Below, one piece after another: positions 18,911 through 28,874 of a stretch of DNA of 64,000 nucleotides. Below the pieces are notes generated by a model. That model had not been told where the DNA came from, ran no database searches, and saw only the letters and a program-made list of their open reading frames with translations. Every line of letters begins with the position of its first letter. The stretch's first letter is position 1. A program made the translations under genes and the position numbers. Source of the DNA: Clostridiaceae bacterium (GTDB taxonomy: Bacteria > Bacillota > Clostridia > Lachnospirales > Lachnospiraceae); assembly GCA_902363735.1 (NCBI GenBank), contig CABJBA010000006.1, forward strand, positions 186,001 through 250,000, written 5' to 3'.

Positions 18911-21031
18911 TTGGCTGGAAGAGAATATTCATTGGAAAGAACCAGAAATATTGGTATCATGGCCCATATCGATGCTGGTAAGACCACATTGACTGAGCGT
19001 ATCCTCTATTATACTGGTGTAAATTACAAAATAGGTGATACTCATGAAGGTACTGCCACCATGGATTGGATGGAGCAGGAGCAGGAAAGAGGAATCACTA
19101 TCACTTCAGCAGCAACAACCTGTCATTGGACCATGCATGAGAACAACAAGGTAAAGGCAGGCGCTCCGGAGCATCGTATCAACATCATTGATACTCCAGG
19201 ACACGTTGACTTTACTGTAGAGGTTGAGCGTTCCCTGCGTGTACTGGACGGCGCCGTAGGCGTGTTCTGTGCAAAGGGCGGCGTAGAGCCTCAGTCTGAA
19301 AACGTATGGCGTCAGGCAGACACCTATAATGTACCCCGTATGGCATTCGTCAACAAGATGGATATTATGGGTGCAAACTTCTATGGTGCTGTTGACCAGA
19401 TCAAGAGCCGTCTGGGTAAGAATGCAATCTGCATTCAGCTTCCTATCGGCGCAGAAGATGAATTTAAAGGAATTATTGATCTGTTTGAAATGAAGGCATA
19501 TATTTACAATGACGACAAGGGCGATGATGTAACGATCACCGAGGACCTTGGAGACATGAAGGATGATGCCGAACTTTACCGCTCTGAGCTGGTAGAGAAG
19601 ATCTGCGAGTTAGATGATGATTTAATGATGCAGTATCTGGAAGGGGAAGAGCCTTCTACAGAGGAATTAAAGAAAGCATTGAGAACAGCAACCTGCGATT
19701 GCAGAGCCATTCCTGTATGCTGCGGAAGCGCATACAGAAATAAGGGAGTTCAGAAGCTCCTTGATGCCGTTCTTGAATTTATGCCATCTCCTGTTGATAT
19801 TCCTTCTATCAAGGGTGTTGATATGGATGGAAATGAGATCGAGAGACACTCTTCTGACGAAGAACCATTCTCCGCTCTTGCATTTAAGATTATGACAGAC
19901 CCCTTCGTTGGTAAGCTGGCATTCTTCCGCGTTTACTCCGGTATTATGAATTCCGGTTCTTATGTGCTGAATGCAACCAAAGGCAAAAAAGAGCGCGTTG
20001 GCCGTATCCTTCAGATGCATGCCAACAAGAGATCAGAGCTGGATAAGGTATATTCCGGTGATATCGCTGCAGCCGTTGGTTTTAAGCTGACAACAACAGG
20101 CGATACTATCTGTGACGAGCAGCATCCGGTAATTCTGGAGTCCATGGAATTCCCAGAGCCTGTTATCGATATCGCTATCGAGCCTAAGACCAAAGCAGGT
20201 CAGGGTAAGATGGGCGAGGCTCTTGCAAAGCTCGCAGAAGAAGATCCTACCTTCCGTGCCAAGACCAACCAGGAAACTGGCCAGGTTATTATTTCCGGTA
20301 TGGGTGAGCTTCATCTGGAGATCATTGTAGACCGTCTGCTTCGTGAGTTTAATGTAGAAGCTAACGTAGGTGCTCCTCAGGTTGCTTACAAGGAGACCTT
20401 TACAAGAACTGTTGAGGTTGACAGCAAGTATGCAAAGCAGTCCGGCGGACGTGGTCAGTACGGACATTGTAAGGTTCGCTTTGAGCCCATGGAGGCCAAT
20501 GGCGAAGAATTATTTAAATTTGAGTCTAGTGTTGTAGGTGGTGCTATTCCTAAGGAATATATTCCAGCAGTTGGTGCGGGTATTCAGGAAGCTACAAAAT
20601 CCGGTATTCTGGGCGGTTTCCCTGTACTTGGCGTAAAAGCAACTGTATACGACGGTTCCTATCATGAGGTTGACTCCAGTGAAATGGCATTCCACATTGC
20701 TGGTTCCATGGCGTTTAAAGATGCCATGAACAAGGGCGGTGCCATTCTTCTTGAGCCGATCATGAAAGTGGAAGTAACCATGCCGGAAGATTATATGGGC
20801 GACGTTATCGGTGATATTAACTCCCGACGCGGCCGTATCGAAGGTATGGAGGATATCGGCGGCGGAAAGATGGTTAAAGCATTTGTACCGTTGTCAGAGA
20901 TGTTCGGCTACTCCACTGACTTACGTTCCAGAACACAGGGACGCGGCAACTACTCTATGTTCTTTGAGAAATATGAGTCAGTGCCAAAGAGTGTACAGGA
21001 AAAAGTTCTTGCTGAAAAGAAGGGCAAATAA
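18911..21031 (+). CDS. fusA: Translation elongation factor G
   Basis: A 706-residue GTPase driving tRNA-mRNA translocation on the ribosome. It begins with TTG (Met-Ala-Gly-Arg-Glu-Tyr-Ser) 8 bases after AGGAGG. The G1 motif AHIDAGKT is at 18-25, with DTPGHVDF (G3) and NKMD (G4) following. The domain IV segment [11 protein letters not shown] and the C-terminal [14 protein letters not shown] are present. Full length, with no sign of the fusidic-acid-protection or second EF-G subtype. Confidence 0.98.
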   Translation: MAGREYSLERTRNIGIMAHIDAGKTTLTERILYYTGVNYKIGDTHEGTATMDWMEQEQERGITITSAATTCHWTMHENNKVKAGAPEHRINIIDTPGHVDFTVEVERSLRVLDGAVGVFCAKGGVEPQSENVWRQADTYNVPRMAFVNKMDIMGANFYGAVDQIKSRLGKNAICIQLPIGAEDEFKGIIDLFEMKAYIYNDDKGDDVTITEDLGDMKDDAELYRSELVEKICELDDDLMMQYLEGEEPSTEELKKALRTATCDCRAIPVCCGSAYRNKGVQKLLDAVLEFMPSPVDIPSIKGVDMDGNEIERHSSDEEPFSALAFKIMTDPFVGKLAFFRVYSGIMNSGSYVLNATKGKKERVGRILQMHANKRSELDKVYSGDIAAAVGFKLTTTGDTICDEQHPVILESMEFPEPVIDIAIEPKTKAGQGKMGEALAKLAEEDPTFRAKTNQETGQVIISGMGELHLEIIVDRLLREFNVEANVGAPQVAYKETFTRTVEVDSKYAKQSGGRGQYGHCKVRFEPMEANGEELFKFESSVVGGAIPKEYIPAVGAGIQEATKSGILGGFPVLGVKATVYDGSYHEVDSSEMAFHIAGSMAFKDAMNKGGAILLEPIMKVEVTMPEDYMGDVIGDINSRRGRIEGMEDIGGGKMVKAFVPLSEMFGYSTDLRSRTQGRGNYSMFFEKYESVPKSVQEKVLAEKKGK

Positions 21032-21047
21032 TCCTAACTGGTTTTCC

Positions 21048-21083
21048 ATGGATTCCGTGCACACAAGTCTGCTCGGAATCCAT
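21048..21083 (+). terminator. Stem-loop between fusA and tuf
   Basis: ATGGATTCCG pairs perfectly with CGGAATCCAT around a 16-base loop. The trailing sequence is A/T-rich but lacks a clear T-run, so it may be a partial terminator or RNA-stabilising element. Confidence 0.45.
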
Positions 21084-21092
21084 CAAATAGGC

Positions 21093-21121
21093 TTGAAAAT
21101 AGTGCACAAATAGCATATAAT
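21093..21121 (+). promoter_or_regulatory. Promoter of tuf
   Basis: TTGAAA and TATAAT are spaced 17 bases. The leader of about 60 bases holds a small hairpin (AAGCTC/GAGCTT, 21146-21163) before the AAGGAGG site. Confidence 0.78.
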
Positions 21122-21185
21122 AAAAAACAGCCTAACATATAAACAAAGCTCGGAAAAGAGCTTAAATTAAGGAGGACGTTATAAA

Positions 21186-22379
21186 ATGGCTAAAGCTAAG
21201 TTTGAAAGAAACAAAACACATTGTAACATCGGCACCATCGGTCACGTTGACCATGGTAAAACAACTTTAACAGCCGCTATCACAAAGACTCTTCATGAAA
21301 GATTAGGTACTGGACAGGCAGTAGCTTTCGAGAATATCGATAAGGCTCCGGAAGAGAGAGAGCGTGGTATCACAATCTCCACTTCTCACGTTGAGTACGA
21401 GACAGCCAACAGACACTATGCACACGTTGACTGCCCAGGACATGCTGACTACGTTAAGAACATGATTACTGGTGCTGCTCAGATGGACGGCGCTATTCTG
21501 GTTGTAGCTGCTACAGATGGTGTTATGGCTCAGACAAGAGAGCACATCCTTCTTTCCCGTCAGGTAGGCGTTCCTTACATCGTTGTATTCATGAACAAGT
21601 GTGATATGGTTGACGATGCAGAGCTGCTTGAGCTTGTAGACATGGAAATCCGTGAGCTGTTAGATGAGTATGAATTCCCAGGTGATGACACACCAATCAT
21701 CCAGGGTTCTGCATTAAAGGCTCTTGAAGATCCCAGCAGTTCTTGGGGCGATAAGGTTCTTGAATTAATGGAAGCAGTAGATACTTGGATTCCAGATCCT
21801 TTACGTGAAACAGATAAGCCATTCTTAATGCCTATCGAGGACGTATTCTCCATCACAGGCCGTGGTACTGTTGCTACTGGTAGAGTAGAGCGTGGTACAT
21901 TACACGTTTCTGACGAAGTTGAAATCGTTGGTATTCAGGAAGAAACACGTAAGGTTGTAGTAACTGGTATTGAAATGTTCCGTAAGCTGCTTGACGAGGC
22001 TCAGGCTGGTGATAACATCGGCGCACTTCTTCGTGGTGTTCAGAGAACTGACATCGAAAGAGGACAGTGTCTGGTTAAGCCAGGTTCTGTAAAGTGCCAT
22101 AAGAAGTTTACCGCTCAGGTTTACGTTTTAACAAAAGATGAAGGTGGACGTCATACTCCTTTCTTCAACAACTACAGACCTCAGTTCTATTTCAGAACAA
22201 CTGACGTAACAGGCGTTTGCGATCTTCCAGAAGGCGTAGAGATGTGTATGCCTGGTGATAACGTAGAAATGTCCGTAGAGCTGATTCACCCAATCGCTAT
22301 GGAGCAGGGTCTTCGTTTCGCTATCCGTGAAGGCGGCCGTACAGTAGGTTCAGGTAGAGTTGCTACTATCGTTGAGTAA
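21186..22379 (+). CDS. tuf: Translation elongation factor Tu
   Basis: A 397-residue GTPase delivering aminoacyl-tRNA to the ribosome. The G1 motif GHVDHGKT is at residues 19-26, with DCPGHADY and NKCDMVDD following. The C-terminal barrel ends [20 protein letters not shown]. Codon choice is strongly biased, as expected for an abundant protein. It has its own promoter and terminator, separate from fusA. Confidence 0.98.
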   Translation: MAKAKFERNKTHCNIGTIGHVDHGKTTLTAAITKTLHERLGTGQAVAFENIDKAPEERERGITISTSHVEYETANRHYAHVDCPGHADYVKNMITGAAQMDGAILVVAATDGVMAQTREHILLSRQVGVPYIVVFMNKCDMVDDAELLELVDMEIRELLDEYEFPGDDTPIIQGSALKALEDPSSSWGDKVLELMEAVDTWIPDPLRETDKPFLMPIEDVFSITGRGTVATGRVERGTLHVSDEVEIVGIQEETRKVVVTGIEMFRKLLDEAQAGDNIGALLRGVQRTDIERGQCLVKPGSVKCHKKFTAQVYVLTKDEGGRHTPFFNNYRPQFYFRTTDVTGVCDLPEGVEMCMPGDNVEMSVELIHPIAMEQGLRFAIREGGRTVGSGRVATIVE

Positions 22380-22387
22380 TTAAAATC

Positions 22388-22426
22388 AAAGCCGAATCCT
22401 TTGTTTTCAAGGGATTCGGCTTTTTT
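22388..22426 (+). terminator. tuf terminator
   Basis: AAGCCGAATCC...GGATTCGGCTT forms a stem with one extra base, followed by TTTTTT. Confidence 0.88.
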
Positions 22427-22445
22427 ACCGTTAGGAGGAGTGTTT

Positions 22446-23243
22446 ATGAAATTATTTATAAGTGCCGATATCGAAGGTTGCGCAGGGGTCAGTTTTGCAG
22501 AAGAAACTCATAAAAATGAAGAGTGCTACAAAAAATATGCAGATCAGATGACAAAGGAAGTTCTTGCAGTCTGTGAGGCTGCTTATAAGGCGGGAGCAAA
22601 AGAAATAGTAGTAAAAGACGGACACGGAGATGCCTCCAACATTAATCCCCTGTCTATGCCCTCTTATGTGACCCTGATCCGGGGGAAAAGCGGACACCCA
22701 TACAATATGATGTTTGGTCTGGATTCCAGTTTCGACGCAGTTCTATATATCGGCTATCACGCTGCTGCAGGAAATCCTGAATTCACCTTAAGCCATACAT
22801 CCACAGGCAACAGCAGACAGATATTGTTAAACGGCAAAATTATGAGTGAGTTTCTCCTTAACAGCTATACAGCAGCTTCTTTAGGAGTGCCTGTTATATT
22901 CATATCCGGTGACGAAGCTATCTGCAGCTCTGCAAAGAAAATGGTTCCTGGTCTTTCTGCTGTGATTACCAAGAAAGGAACGGGAGGTTCCACCTATTGC
23001 CTTTCTTCGGAAAAGGTCATAGAGGAATTAAAGACAAAGACAAAGGAGGCCCTGCAAAATATTGGCCGGTGTAATATGAATCTGCCGGAATCCTTTGAAT
23101 ACACAGTGTCCTACAAGGATTGGAAAAAAGCATATCAGATGTCATTTTTTCCGGGAATGGAATCTGTAGATACTTTTACAAATCGTTTAAGAACAGAGAA
23201 CTGGTTCGATGTTGTGACTGCCCACTGCTTTGTAGTATATTGA
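22446..23243 (+). CDS. M55-family D-aminopeptidase (DppA-like)
   Basis: A 265-residue zinc peptidase of the DppA family, which cleaves D-amino-acid peptides. The ATG at 22446 has AGGAGG 7 bases upstream; an in-frame reading upstream would start inside the tuf terminator. Residue spacing matches the family: Asp8 and Glu10 (ADIEGCAG), His60 (DGHG), His105 (YIGYHA), then SHTST and Glu135. No signal peptide, so the enzyme is cytoplasmic. It may recycle wall-derived D-peptides (inference). It is the first gene of the block between tuf and rpsJ, and no neighbouring dpp transporter is present. Confidence 0.88.
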   Translation: MKLFISADIEGCAGVSFAEETHKNEECYKKYADQMTKEVLAVCEAAYKAGAKEIVVKDGHGDASNINPLSMPSYVTLIRGKSGHPYNMMFGLDSSFDAVLYIGYHAAAGNPEFTLSHTSTGNSRQILLNGKIMSEFLLNSYTAASLGVPVIFISGDEAICSSAKKMVPGLSAVITKKGTGGSTYCLSSEKVIEELKTKTKEALQNIGRCNMNLPESFEYTVSYKDWKKAYQMSFFPGMESVDTFTNRLRTENWFDVVTAHCFVVY

Positions 23244-23280
23244 ATAATACAGCCTATTTTTGAATGTCATAAATTGTCTA

Positions 23281-23309
23281 TTGATGGCGCCGCTGCTTTG
23301 TGGTACCAT
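23281..23309 (+). promoter_or_regulatory. Candidate promoter of the LTA-synthase-like gene
   Basis: TTGATG and TACCAT are spaced 17 bases, with TGG forming an extended -10. Fair match only. Confidence 0.4.
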
Positions 23310-23345
23310 TAAATTATTCTGATATAGAAAAAGAGGATATTTTAC

Positions 23346-25214
23346 GTGATGAGAGAACGGCTGTTAAAGTGGTGTAAAAACGCAGGAGTTTTTATAACCA
23401 CTGTCATTATGCTTTTGATTCCCTGCGCATCTTATATTCTGTTTGAGTATGTAACCGGCAATTTATCTGCAATTCCCCCCTTTATGGCTGTTTTGAATAT
23501 AGGCTGGATCTATCTGCTGTATCTTACTGTATTTGCAGTCAGCGGAAGTACCGGAACCGGAATTTCCTTGACTGCAGTGTTTCTCTATCTTGTTTCTGCG
23601 GCGGAATACCTGGTTACCAGCTTTCGGGGAAGGCCTATCATGATCTGGGATGTACTGGCCCTGCGGACTGCATTGAGTGTGGCGGGAAATTATGAATTTG
23701 TTCTGACAAAGGAAATGTATATTGCCTTTCTGGGGGTACAGGCAATTTGCCTCTTTGGTTTTTTGTCCTCCAGACGGGTGAAGGGCAGAAAAAGGCGGCT
23801 GATTCTTGCAGGAGGAAGTGCAGGTGTGCTGGTCAGCTTCAGCATGTGGTTTTATACCGCTCTTATTCCTGCCAAGGGCCTCGAAATCAACATGTGGGAA
23901 GTTAATGAAACTTATGAGGAGTATGGATATGTGCTTTCAACAGCGGTTTCCTTCAATTACATGGTACAAAAAAAACCCAAAGGTTATAATTTTTCAAAGG
24001 TAAAGCAGATTTACGATAACGTAAGGGAAGAGAACCAGGTTCTTCTGGCCCAGGCAGGAGAAAGTGATGTGGAAACGGAAGAAAACACAACTCCGGTTAA
24101 CATTATATGTATTATGAATGAAAGTCTGTCCGAACTGAAAACTGCAGGCAGCTTTGAGACCAATCAGGAATACTTTCCCTTCATGAACAGCTTAAAAGAA
24201 GATACTGTCAAGGGCAGTCTCGCTGTTCCGGTATTTGGTTCCCTGACCAGTAACTCAGAATATGAGTTTTTAACCGGAAATTCTATTGCTCTGCTTCAAG
24301 CCAACAGCATTGCTTATCAGTTCAACGTGAAGCCTAATACATATAGTCTTGTGAGCACCTTAAAGAGCCAGGGTTATGAGACTGTTGCCATGCACCCATA
24401 CCCAAGAGAAAACTGGAACCGGCAGGAAAGCTACCGCAACCTGGGAATGGATGAATTTTGGGCTATAGAAGATTATGAAGGCAGCGAGGAGCTGAGAAAC
24501 TACATCAGTGATAAAGCGGATTACCAGAAACTGATCGAACGGGTGGAATTTAAAGAAAATCCGGAGGATAAGCTGTTTATATTTAATGTGACCATGCAAA
24601 ATCACGGAGGCTATGAGACGGCTTATGATAACTTCGATCAGGAAGTGTGGCTGACCGGAAGCCTGAAAGGTAAATATCCTAAGACTGATCAGTATTTATC
24701 ACTTATGAAACGGTCAGATGAGGCCTTGGAATACCTGATTTCTTATTTTAAACAAAGTGATGAGCCTACTATGATTGTCCTCTTTGGTGATCATCAGCCC
24801 AGTGTGGAGGATGAATTTTTTGATGATATTGCAGGAACGACAAGCAGCCTTGTATCCAATGAAGACCGCCTCATGTGGTATCAGACTCCATTTTTTATAT
24901 GGACCAATTATGAGAGCCAGGCAGAAGAAAAAGGAAAATTAGGGGCCATATACTTAGGTTCGGAATTGTTAAAAAGAGCTAATGTCCAGATGACACCTTA
25001 CCAGCAGTTTCTTCTGTCCATGGAAGAGATTTTTCCGGTGGTTCATCCCATTGGCTGCTATGACAAGGAAGGCACCTATTATTCATGGGAAGCATTAAGG
25101 GCACTGGAAAATCCTTATCGGGATCTGATTGCCAGATATGAGTATCTGGTGTATAATCACACCTTTGACGGAAAGAAATACAAAGAAATGTTTTCCCTGG
25201 ATGCAGGTAAATAA
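23346..25214 (+). CDS. LTA synthase-family membrane sulfatase/phosphoglycerol transferase
   Basis: A 622-residue protein (GTG start at 23346, or ATG three bases later). Several N-terminal membrane segments (residues about 15-170) are followed by an extracellular alkaline-phosphatase-fold domain. LtaS-type catalytic residues are visible: Glu259 (IMNES), nucleophile Thr301 (GSLTSNSE), Asp482 and His483 (FGDHQPS), plus VTMQNHGGY. The reaction would be transfer of glycerol-phosphate from phosphatidylglycerol to a wall polymer or glycolipid. Which polymer is made here is not known. It has an own-strand terminator shared with the convergent subtilase. Confidence 0.88.
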   Translation: MMRERLLKWCKNAGVFITTVIMLLIPCASYILFEYVTGNLSAIPPFMAVLNIGWIYLLYLTVFAVSGSTGTGISLTAVFLYLVSAAEYLVTSFRGRPIMIWDVLALRTALSVAGNYEFVLTKEMYIAFLGVQAICLFGFLSSRRVKGRKRRLILAGGSAGVLVSFSMWFYTALIPAKGLEINMWEVNETYEEYGYVLSTAVSFNYMVQKKPKGYNFSKVKQIYDNVREENQVLLAQAGESDVETEENTTPVNIICIMNESLSELKTAGSFETNQEYFPFMNSLKEDTVKGSLAVPVFGSLTSNSEYEFLTGNSIALLQANSIAYQFNVKPNTYSLVSTLKSQGYETVAMHPYPRENWNRQESYRNLGMDEFWAIEDYEGSEELRNYISDKADYQKLIERVEFKENPEDKLFIFNVTMQNHGGYETAYDNFDQEVWLTGSLKGKYPKTDQYLSLMKRSDEALEYLISYFKQSDEPTMIVLFGDHQPSVEDEFFDDIAGTTSSLVSNEDRLMWYQTPFFIWTNYESQAEEKGKLGAIYLGSELLKRANVQMTPYQQFLLSMEEIFPVVHPIGCYDKEGTYYSWEALRALENPYRDLIARYEYLVYNHTFDGKKYKEMFSLDAGK

Positions 25215-25256
25215 AAAGACAGTGAGAAGAATTCCTTTTTCTCACTGTCTTTTTAT
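25213..25256. terminator. Bidirectional terminator between LTA-synthase-like and subtilase genes
   Basis: AAAAGACAGTGAGAA pairs with TTCTCACTGTCTTTT; A-run before and T-run after make it work on both strands. Confidence 0.9.
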
Positions 25257-26555
25257 TTACTGCCAGGTAAGGGCAGCGTGAGCATCCAAAAGACCTCCGC
25301 TTACCATCTTTCCAGTAAGGCTGTCCATTTTTCTGCTGGAATTTAAGAGAATCTTTTTAACATCCCCCAGTGAAATATCCTGCCTGTAAGAATAGATCAT
25401 AGCAGCTACACCGGTTACCATAGGCGCAGCCATGGAGGTTCCGCTCATGAAGCCGTAAGTATCTCCCGGAATGGTACTCAGGATAAAACTGCCCGGTGCT
25501 GCGATATCCACACTGAGGGCGCCGAAGTTGGAGTCCTTGCTCAAACTTCCGTCAAATAGAATGTTGGCTACGGAAATTATGTTGTCATAGGGGAGAGAGG
25601 CCGGATAAACCGGATAAATATCTGTATCGTATCCAAGACCTGACACCCCGCCGTTCCCGCAGGAAACCACAAAAAGCATGGAAGAATCCCTGATTGTCTG
25701 ATCCAGTTCCGGGCTGTATGAGGTAGTTCCCATACTCAAGTTGCAGATGGAAGCCCCCATTGCCTCTGCATAGCGTATGGCCTGGACCACCGCTTCAGGT
25801 GAACCGGCCCCATCTTCACCGCCTAAGGCTTTTAAGGACATAAGCTTTACATAGTTGTTGTCGGTGATTCCAGCTATGCCGTAAGAACCTCTGTCAGCGC
25901 CGATAGTACCTGCCGCATGAGTTCCATGGCTGTCCTCATTGCCAATGAAAACCTGATTGTTTCCTGAATAAAAGTTCCAGCCGTAAATGTCATCCACATA
26001 TCCGTTGCCGTCATTATCAATGCCGTCGCCGTCGATCTCTCCGGGATTGGTCCACAATGCATTTTTAAGTTCCTGATGATGAATATCAATACCGGTGTCA
26101 ATAATGGCGACAGTAACAGATCGCTTTGATTCAGCCTGGTCATACAGCTTCCAGGCGGGTTGTATGGCAATGTCTATGCCTGAAACAGCCCGGGTAACAA
26201 TAGATTTGTAATCGTCCGGTCCTGGCTTTGGGATTCCGATGCCCACTCCAGATCTTCTCTGGCTGTAGTTCTGGTCTACGGTCCGGAATTTGTTCTGCAG
26301 TTCTATGAGACGGAACTCACCGTCATTTTTGAGCCCCCACTGATAGGTGGAAAACTCATCGGTTGGAGATAAGTTTACAAGGCCCGGGCCAATAGCCGTT
26401 GCCTGAAGGGCCTGTCCTTTGTATGAGGAAAACACTTGAAGCGCCCTGGCCGGATTTTCCGGGCTGTTTTTTTCAAAAACAGAACTGCTTGAAAAGGATA
26501 GGCCTGCAATCAGAACTGCTAGAGAAAGACAGGCGGCGCGGGTTACTTTTTTCAT
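25257..26555 (-). CDS. Secreted S8 (subtilisin-like) serine protease
   Basis: A 432-residue subtilase. Residues 1 to about 25 are a signal peptide. The triad is intact: Asp153 (IIDTGID), His210 (SHGTHAAGT) and Ser374 (SGTSMAAP), with oxyanion Asn301 (SCGNGG). Between Asp and His lies DGDGIDNDGNGYVDD (residues about 175-189), a calcium-loop type insertion seen in several clostridial and cyanobacterial subtilases. Residues 30-140 form a propeptide-like region. No wall-anchor motif is seen, so it is probably released or loosely surface-bound. An AAGGAG site precedes the ATG. Confidence 0.92.
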   Translation of the reverse strand: MKKVTRAACLSLAVLIAGLSFSSSSVFEKNSPENPARALQVFSSYKGQALQATAIGPGLVNLSPTDEFSTYQWGLKNDGEFRLIELQNKFRTVDQNYSQRRSGVGIGIPKPGPDDYKSIVTRAVSGIDIAIQPAWKLYDQAESKRSVTVAIIDTGIDIHHQELKNALWTNPGEIDGDGIDNDGNGYVDDIYGWNFYSGNNQVFIGNEDSHGTHAAGTIGADRGSYGIAGITDNNYVKLMSLKALGGEDGAGSPEAVVQAIRYAEAMGASICNLSMGTTSYSPELDQTIRDSSMLFVVSCGNGGVSGLGYDTDIYPVYPASLPYDNIISVANILFDGSLSKDSNFGALSVDIAAPGSFILSTIPGDTYGFMSGTSMAAPMVTGVAAMIYSYRQDISLGDVKKILLNSSRKMDSLTGKMVSGGLLDAHAALTWQ

Positions 26556-26600
26556 GGTTATTTTCTCCTTAATTGGAAATCAATGGTCAATATTGCTCCT

Positions 26601-26609
26601 ATTATACCA
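26601..26609 (-). promoter_or_regulatory. Extended -10 promoter of the subtilase gene
   Basis: On the minus strand TGGTATAAT is a perfect extended -10; a weak TTATGT lies 16 bases upstream of the hexamer. Confidence 0.55.
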
Positions 26610-26711
26610 TAAACTGTACAAGACATAATGAAAAAATATGTGAAAAATATTTTAATTTTTACGGTATTTTGCTGAAAATTCCTGTTTCATCAAAAAGACC
26701 GGGAAAACAAT

Positions 26712-26741
26712 TTGATAAAGACTCTTTCTCTGTGATAAAAT
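26712..26741 (+). promoter_or_regulatory. Promoter of the acyltransferase gene
   Basis: TTGATA and TAAAAT are spaced 18 bases with an extended -10 TGA. The ribosome binding site AAGGAGG follows at 26753-26759. Confidence 0.6.
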
Positions 26742-26764
26742 ATATGAAGAGTAAGGAGGCCCCT

Positions 26765-27802
26765 ATGGAAGAAAAGCAATTTCGTAATAAAGTTATCTGG
26801 TTTACATTTTTTTACAGTCTTTTGGTCATATGGGTTCATTCCTACAATGCGGTGCTTTTTTTGGGCAGCACAAGATCCGGATATCAGATGGACTGGCTGG
26901 AACGACTTTTGGGAAATACTGCGTCCCAAATTGCTGTGCCTGGCTTTTTCCTGATTTCCTCTTATCTCTTTTTTAGGGGATTTACGCTGGAAAGGCTTTT
27001 GGAGAAATGGAAATCCAGAACGAAAAGTGTATTGATTCCCTATGTGGTGTGGAATCTCCTTTACTACCTGGGATATGTGGTGGGAAGCCGGATTCCCTAT
27101 TTGTCCGAGGTGATCGGAAAGGGTAAGGTGCCTTTTTCTTTTTCAGGAGCCTGGGATGCTGTTCTTAATTATACTTATAATTATGTGTTCTGGTATTTGC
27201 ATCAATTGATTTTGCTTATTTTTCTGGCTCCCCTGATTTATATGATGATGAAAACCTGGCAGCTTGGCTGCTTGTTTTTAGGAGGGATTTTTGCGGCTAT
27301 CTATATGGGAGGGTATTTGCCGTTTTTAAACCTGGATGCTCTTTTTTATTATTCCTTTGGAGCCTTTGCCTCCATTCATGGAAAACAGGTGGCAGAAGGA
27401 AAATGGAACAGAGGCCGGTTTGGGGTGGGTTGTGTTCTTCTTGCAGCAGCAATTTTTCTATACAGGTTTGATTTTCCAGGAAACTTAAAAGGAGAAATGG
27501 CAGCATCTGCGGTGTGCTTTCGCATTTTAACTCCTGGAGGTCTGTGGCTTCTTGCTCCGGAAGGAGTTCTTACAGAAGCCAAGGACTGGATGAAACAGAA
27601 TTTTTTTCTGTATGCAGCTCACTTTGCTATTGTAAGACTGGTTAACAAAACGGGAGCATTGCTGCTCCCGTCTGTTCCGATTATTCCTTTTTTGTTGTAT
27701 CTCTTTATGCCGGTCTTATGTGTGGTTTTAAGTTACCAGACAGGGCGGCTGTTACGGTGGCTTTTGCCGCCCTTATGGCAGGTGGTAAACGGAGGCAGAT
27801 AA
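26765..27802 (+). CDS. Acyltransferase 3-family integral membrane protein
   Basis: A 345-residue multi-pass membrane protein. The ATG at 26765 is chosen from its AAGGAGG site; the frame extends upstream without a binding site. The N-terminal IWVHSYN motif (His25) matches the catalytic His of the family, followed by about nine further hydrophobic segments. Family members O-acylate sugars, peptidoglycan or wall polymers at the membrane. It stands near the LTA-synthase-like gene, so a wall or lipid-linked substrate is plausible but unproven. Its 3' end is 4 bases from the convergent methyltransferase gene, with no terminator between. Confidence 0.8.
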   Translation: MEEKQFRNKVIWFTFFYSLLVIWVHSYNAVLFLGSTRSGYQMDWLERLLGNTASQIAVPGFFLISSYLFFRGFTLERLLEKWKSRTKSVLIPYVVWNLLYYLGYVVGSRIPYLSEVIGKGKVPFSFSGAWDAVLNYTYNYVFWYLHQLILLIFLAPLIYMMMKTWQLGCLFLGGIFAAIYMGGYLPFLNLDALFYYSFGAFASIHGKQVAEGKWNRGRFGVGCVLLAAAIFLYRFDFPGNLKGEMAASAVCFRILTPGGLWLLAPEGVLTEAKDWMKQNFFLYAAHFAIVRLVNKTGALLLPSVPIIPFLLYLFMPVLCVVLSYQTGRLLRWLLPPLWQVVNGGR

Positions 27803-27806
27803 AACC

Positions 27807-28673
27807 TTAAGACTCAGCCCACCATCTGCCCGATGCCCCGCAGGGGAGGAGGAGGCCTGGGTTTGTGACGGGAAGGCCTACTTCCTGGGCCTGAACAGTG
27901 CCGCCGAATTTCTTTCCTACTTCAAGAGAAATCATGTAGGACAACACGGAGGGAGCCAGGCCCGTGGTATAGGAATTTATGAGGAAAAACAAAGGTTCAG
28001 GGGACAGAAGCTGGGCACATAAGCTGACAAAGGGGTGAATCGAATCTTCGATCTTCCAGATCTCACCCTTTGGACCTCTGCCATAAGAAGGCGGGTCCAT
28101 GATAATAGCATCATAGCGGGTGCCCCTGCGGATTTCCCTTTCCACAAATTTTAAGCAGTCATCCACAATCCAGCGGATAGGAGAAGATTCCAGGTTAGAG
28201 GAACGGGCATTTTCTTTAGCCCAACCTACCATTCCCTTGGAGGCATCTACATGAGTGACTGAAGCTCCTGCCTTTGCTGCAGCCAATGTGGCTCCTCCGG
28301 TGTAGGCAAAGAGGTTAAGAACCTTGATGGGTCTTCCTGCCTGTTTTATCTTTTCGCTGAACCAGTCCCAGTTTGCAGCCTGCTCCGGAAATATTCCGGT
28401 ATGCTTAAAGCTGAAGGGCTTTAATTGAAAGGTCAGTTCCTTATAGCTGATACTCCATTGTTCAGGAAGGTTGAAAAATTCCCATTCTCCCCCTCCTTTG
28501 GCACTTCGGTGATAATGGCCGTTCATCTTTTTCCAGCCAGCCTCTGTTTTTGGAGTGGACCAGATGACCTGAGGATCAGGACGCACAAGGATATATTTCC
28601 CCCAGCGCTCCAGTTTTTCTCCTTCTGAACAATCTATTACTTCATAATCTTTCCAGCCGTCAGCAATCCACAT
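27807..28673 (-). CDS. SAM-dependent methyltransferase, RlmI-like
   Basis: A 288-residue class I methyltransferase. The SAM-binding motif VLNLFAYTGGATL is at residues 118-130, the acidic loop HVDAS at 141-145, and the target-base motif DPPSYGRGPKGE begins at 193. KHTGIFPEQAANW before motif I resembles the RlmI/RlmK rRNA methyltransferase group. It lacks the N-terminal PUA domain of full-length RlmI, so 23S rRNA is the likely but unproven substrate. It has its own strong promoter. Confidence 0.8.
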   Translation of the reverse strand: MWIADGWKDYEVIDCSEGEKLERWGKYILVRPDPQVIWSTPKTEAGWKKMNGHYHRSAKGGGEWEFFNLPEQWSISYKELTFQLKPFSFKHTGIFPEQAANWDWFSEKIKQAGRPIKVLNLFAYTGGATLAAAKAGASVTHVDASKGMVGWAKENARSSNLESSPIRWIVDDCLKFVEREIRRGTRYDAIIMDPPSYGRGPKGEIWKIEDSIHPFVSLCAQLLSPEPLFFLINSYTTGLAPSVLSYMISLEVGKKFGGTVQAQEVGLPVTNPGLLLPCGASGRWWAES

Positions 28674-28744
28674 GTTGTGTTGTCCTTTCTTGTACTTCCT
28701 GTTAGCCTGTCCTTTTTATAGGCAGAGCCAATTGAACTTCCTCA

Positions 28745-28773
28745 ATTATACTGGATGGAGGGGAGAGCGTCAA
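28745..28773 (-). promoter_or_regulatory. Promoter of the methyltransferase gene
   Basis: On the minus strand TTGACG (28768-28773) and TATAAT (28745-28750) are spaced exactly 17 bases. Confidence 0.75.
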
Positions 28774-28835
28774 GAAATTGCTTATAAACAATTCCTCTTC
28801 TGTTTTCAAAAATCACCCCTTGTCTATGTGTCCTA

Positions 28836-28851
28836 TATAATATAGTATAAT
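28836..28851 (+). promoter_or_regulatory. Overlapping -10-like elements before the Cys-rich gene
   Basis: Two TATAAT hexamers (28836-28841 and 28846-28851) precede the gene. No good -35 is found at 17 bases; TTGTCT at 28820 is too far from the second and too close to the first. Another sigma factor or an activator could be involved. Confidence 0.35.
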
Positions 28852-28874
28852 TCTAAATGATGAGGTGTGAAGAT

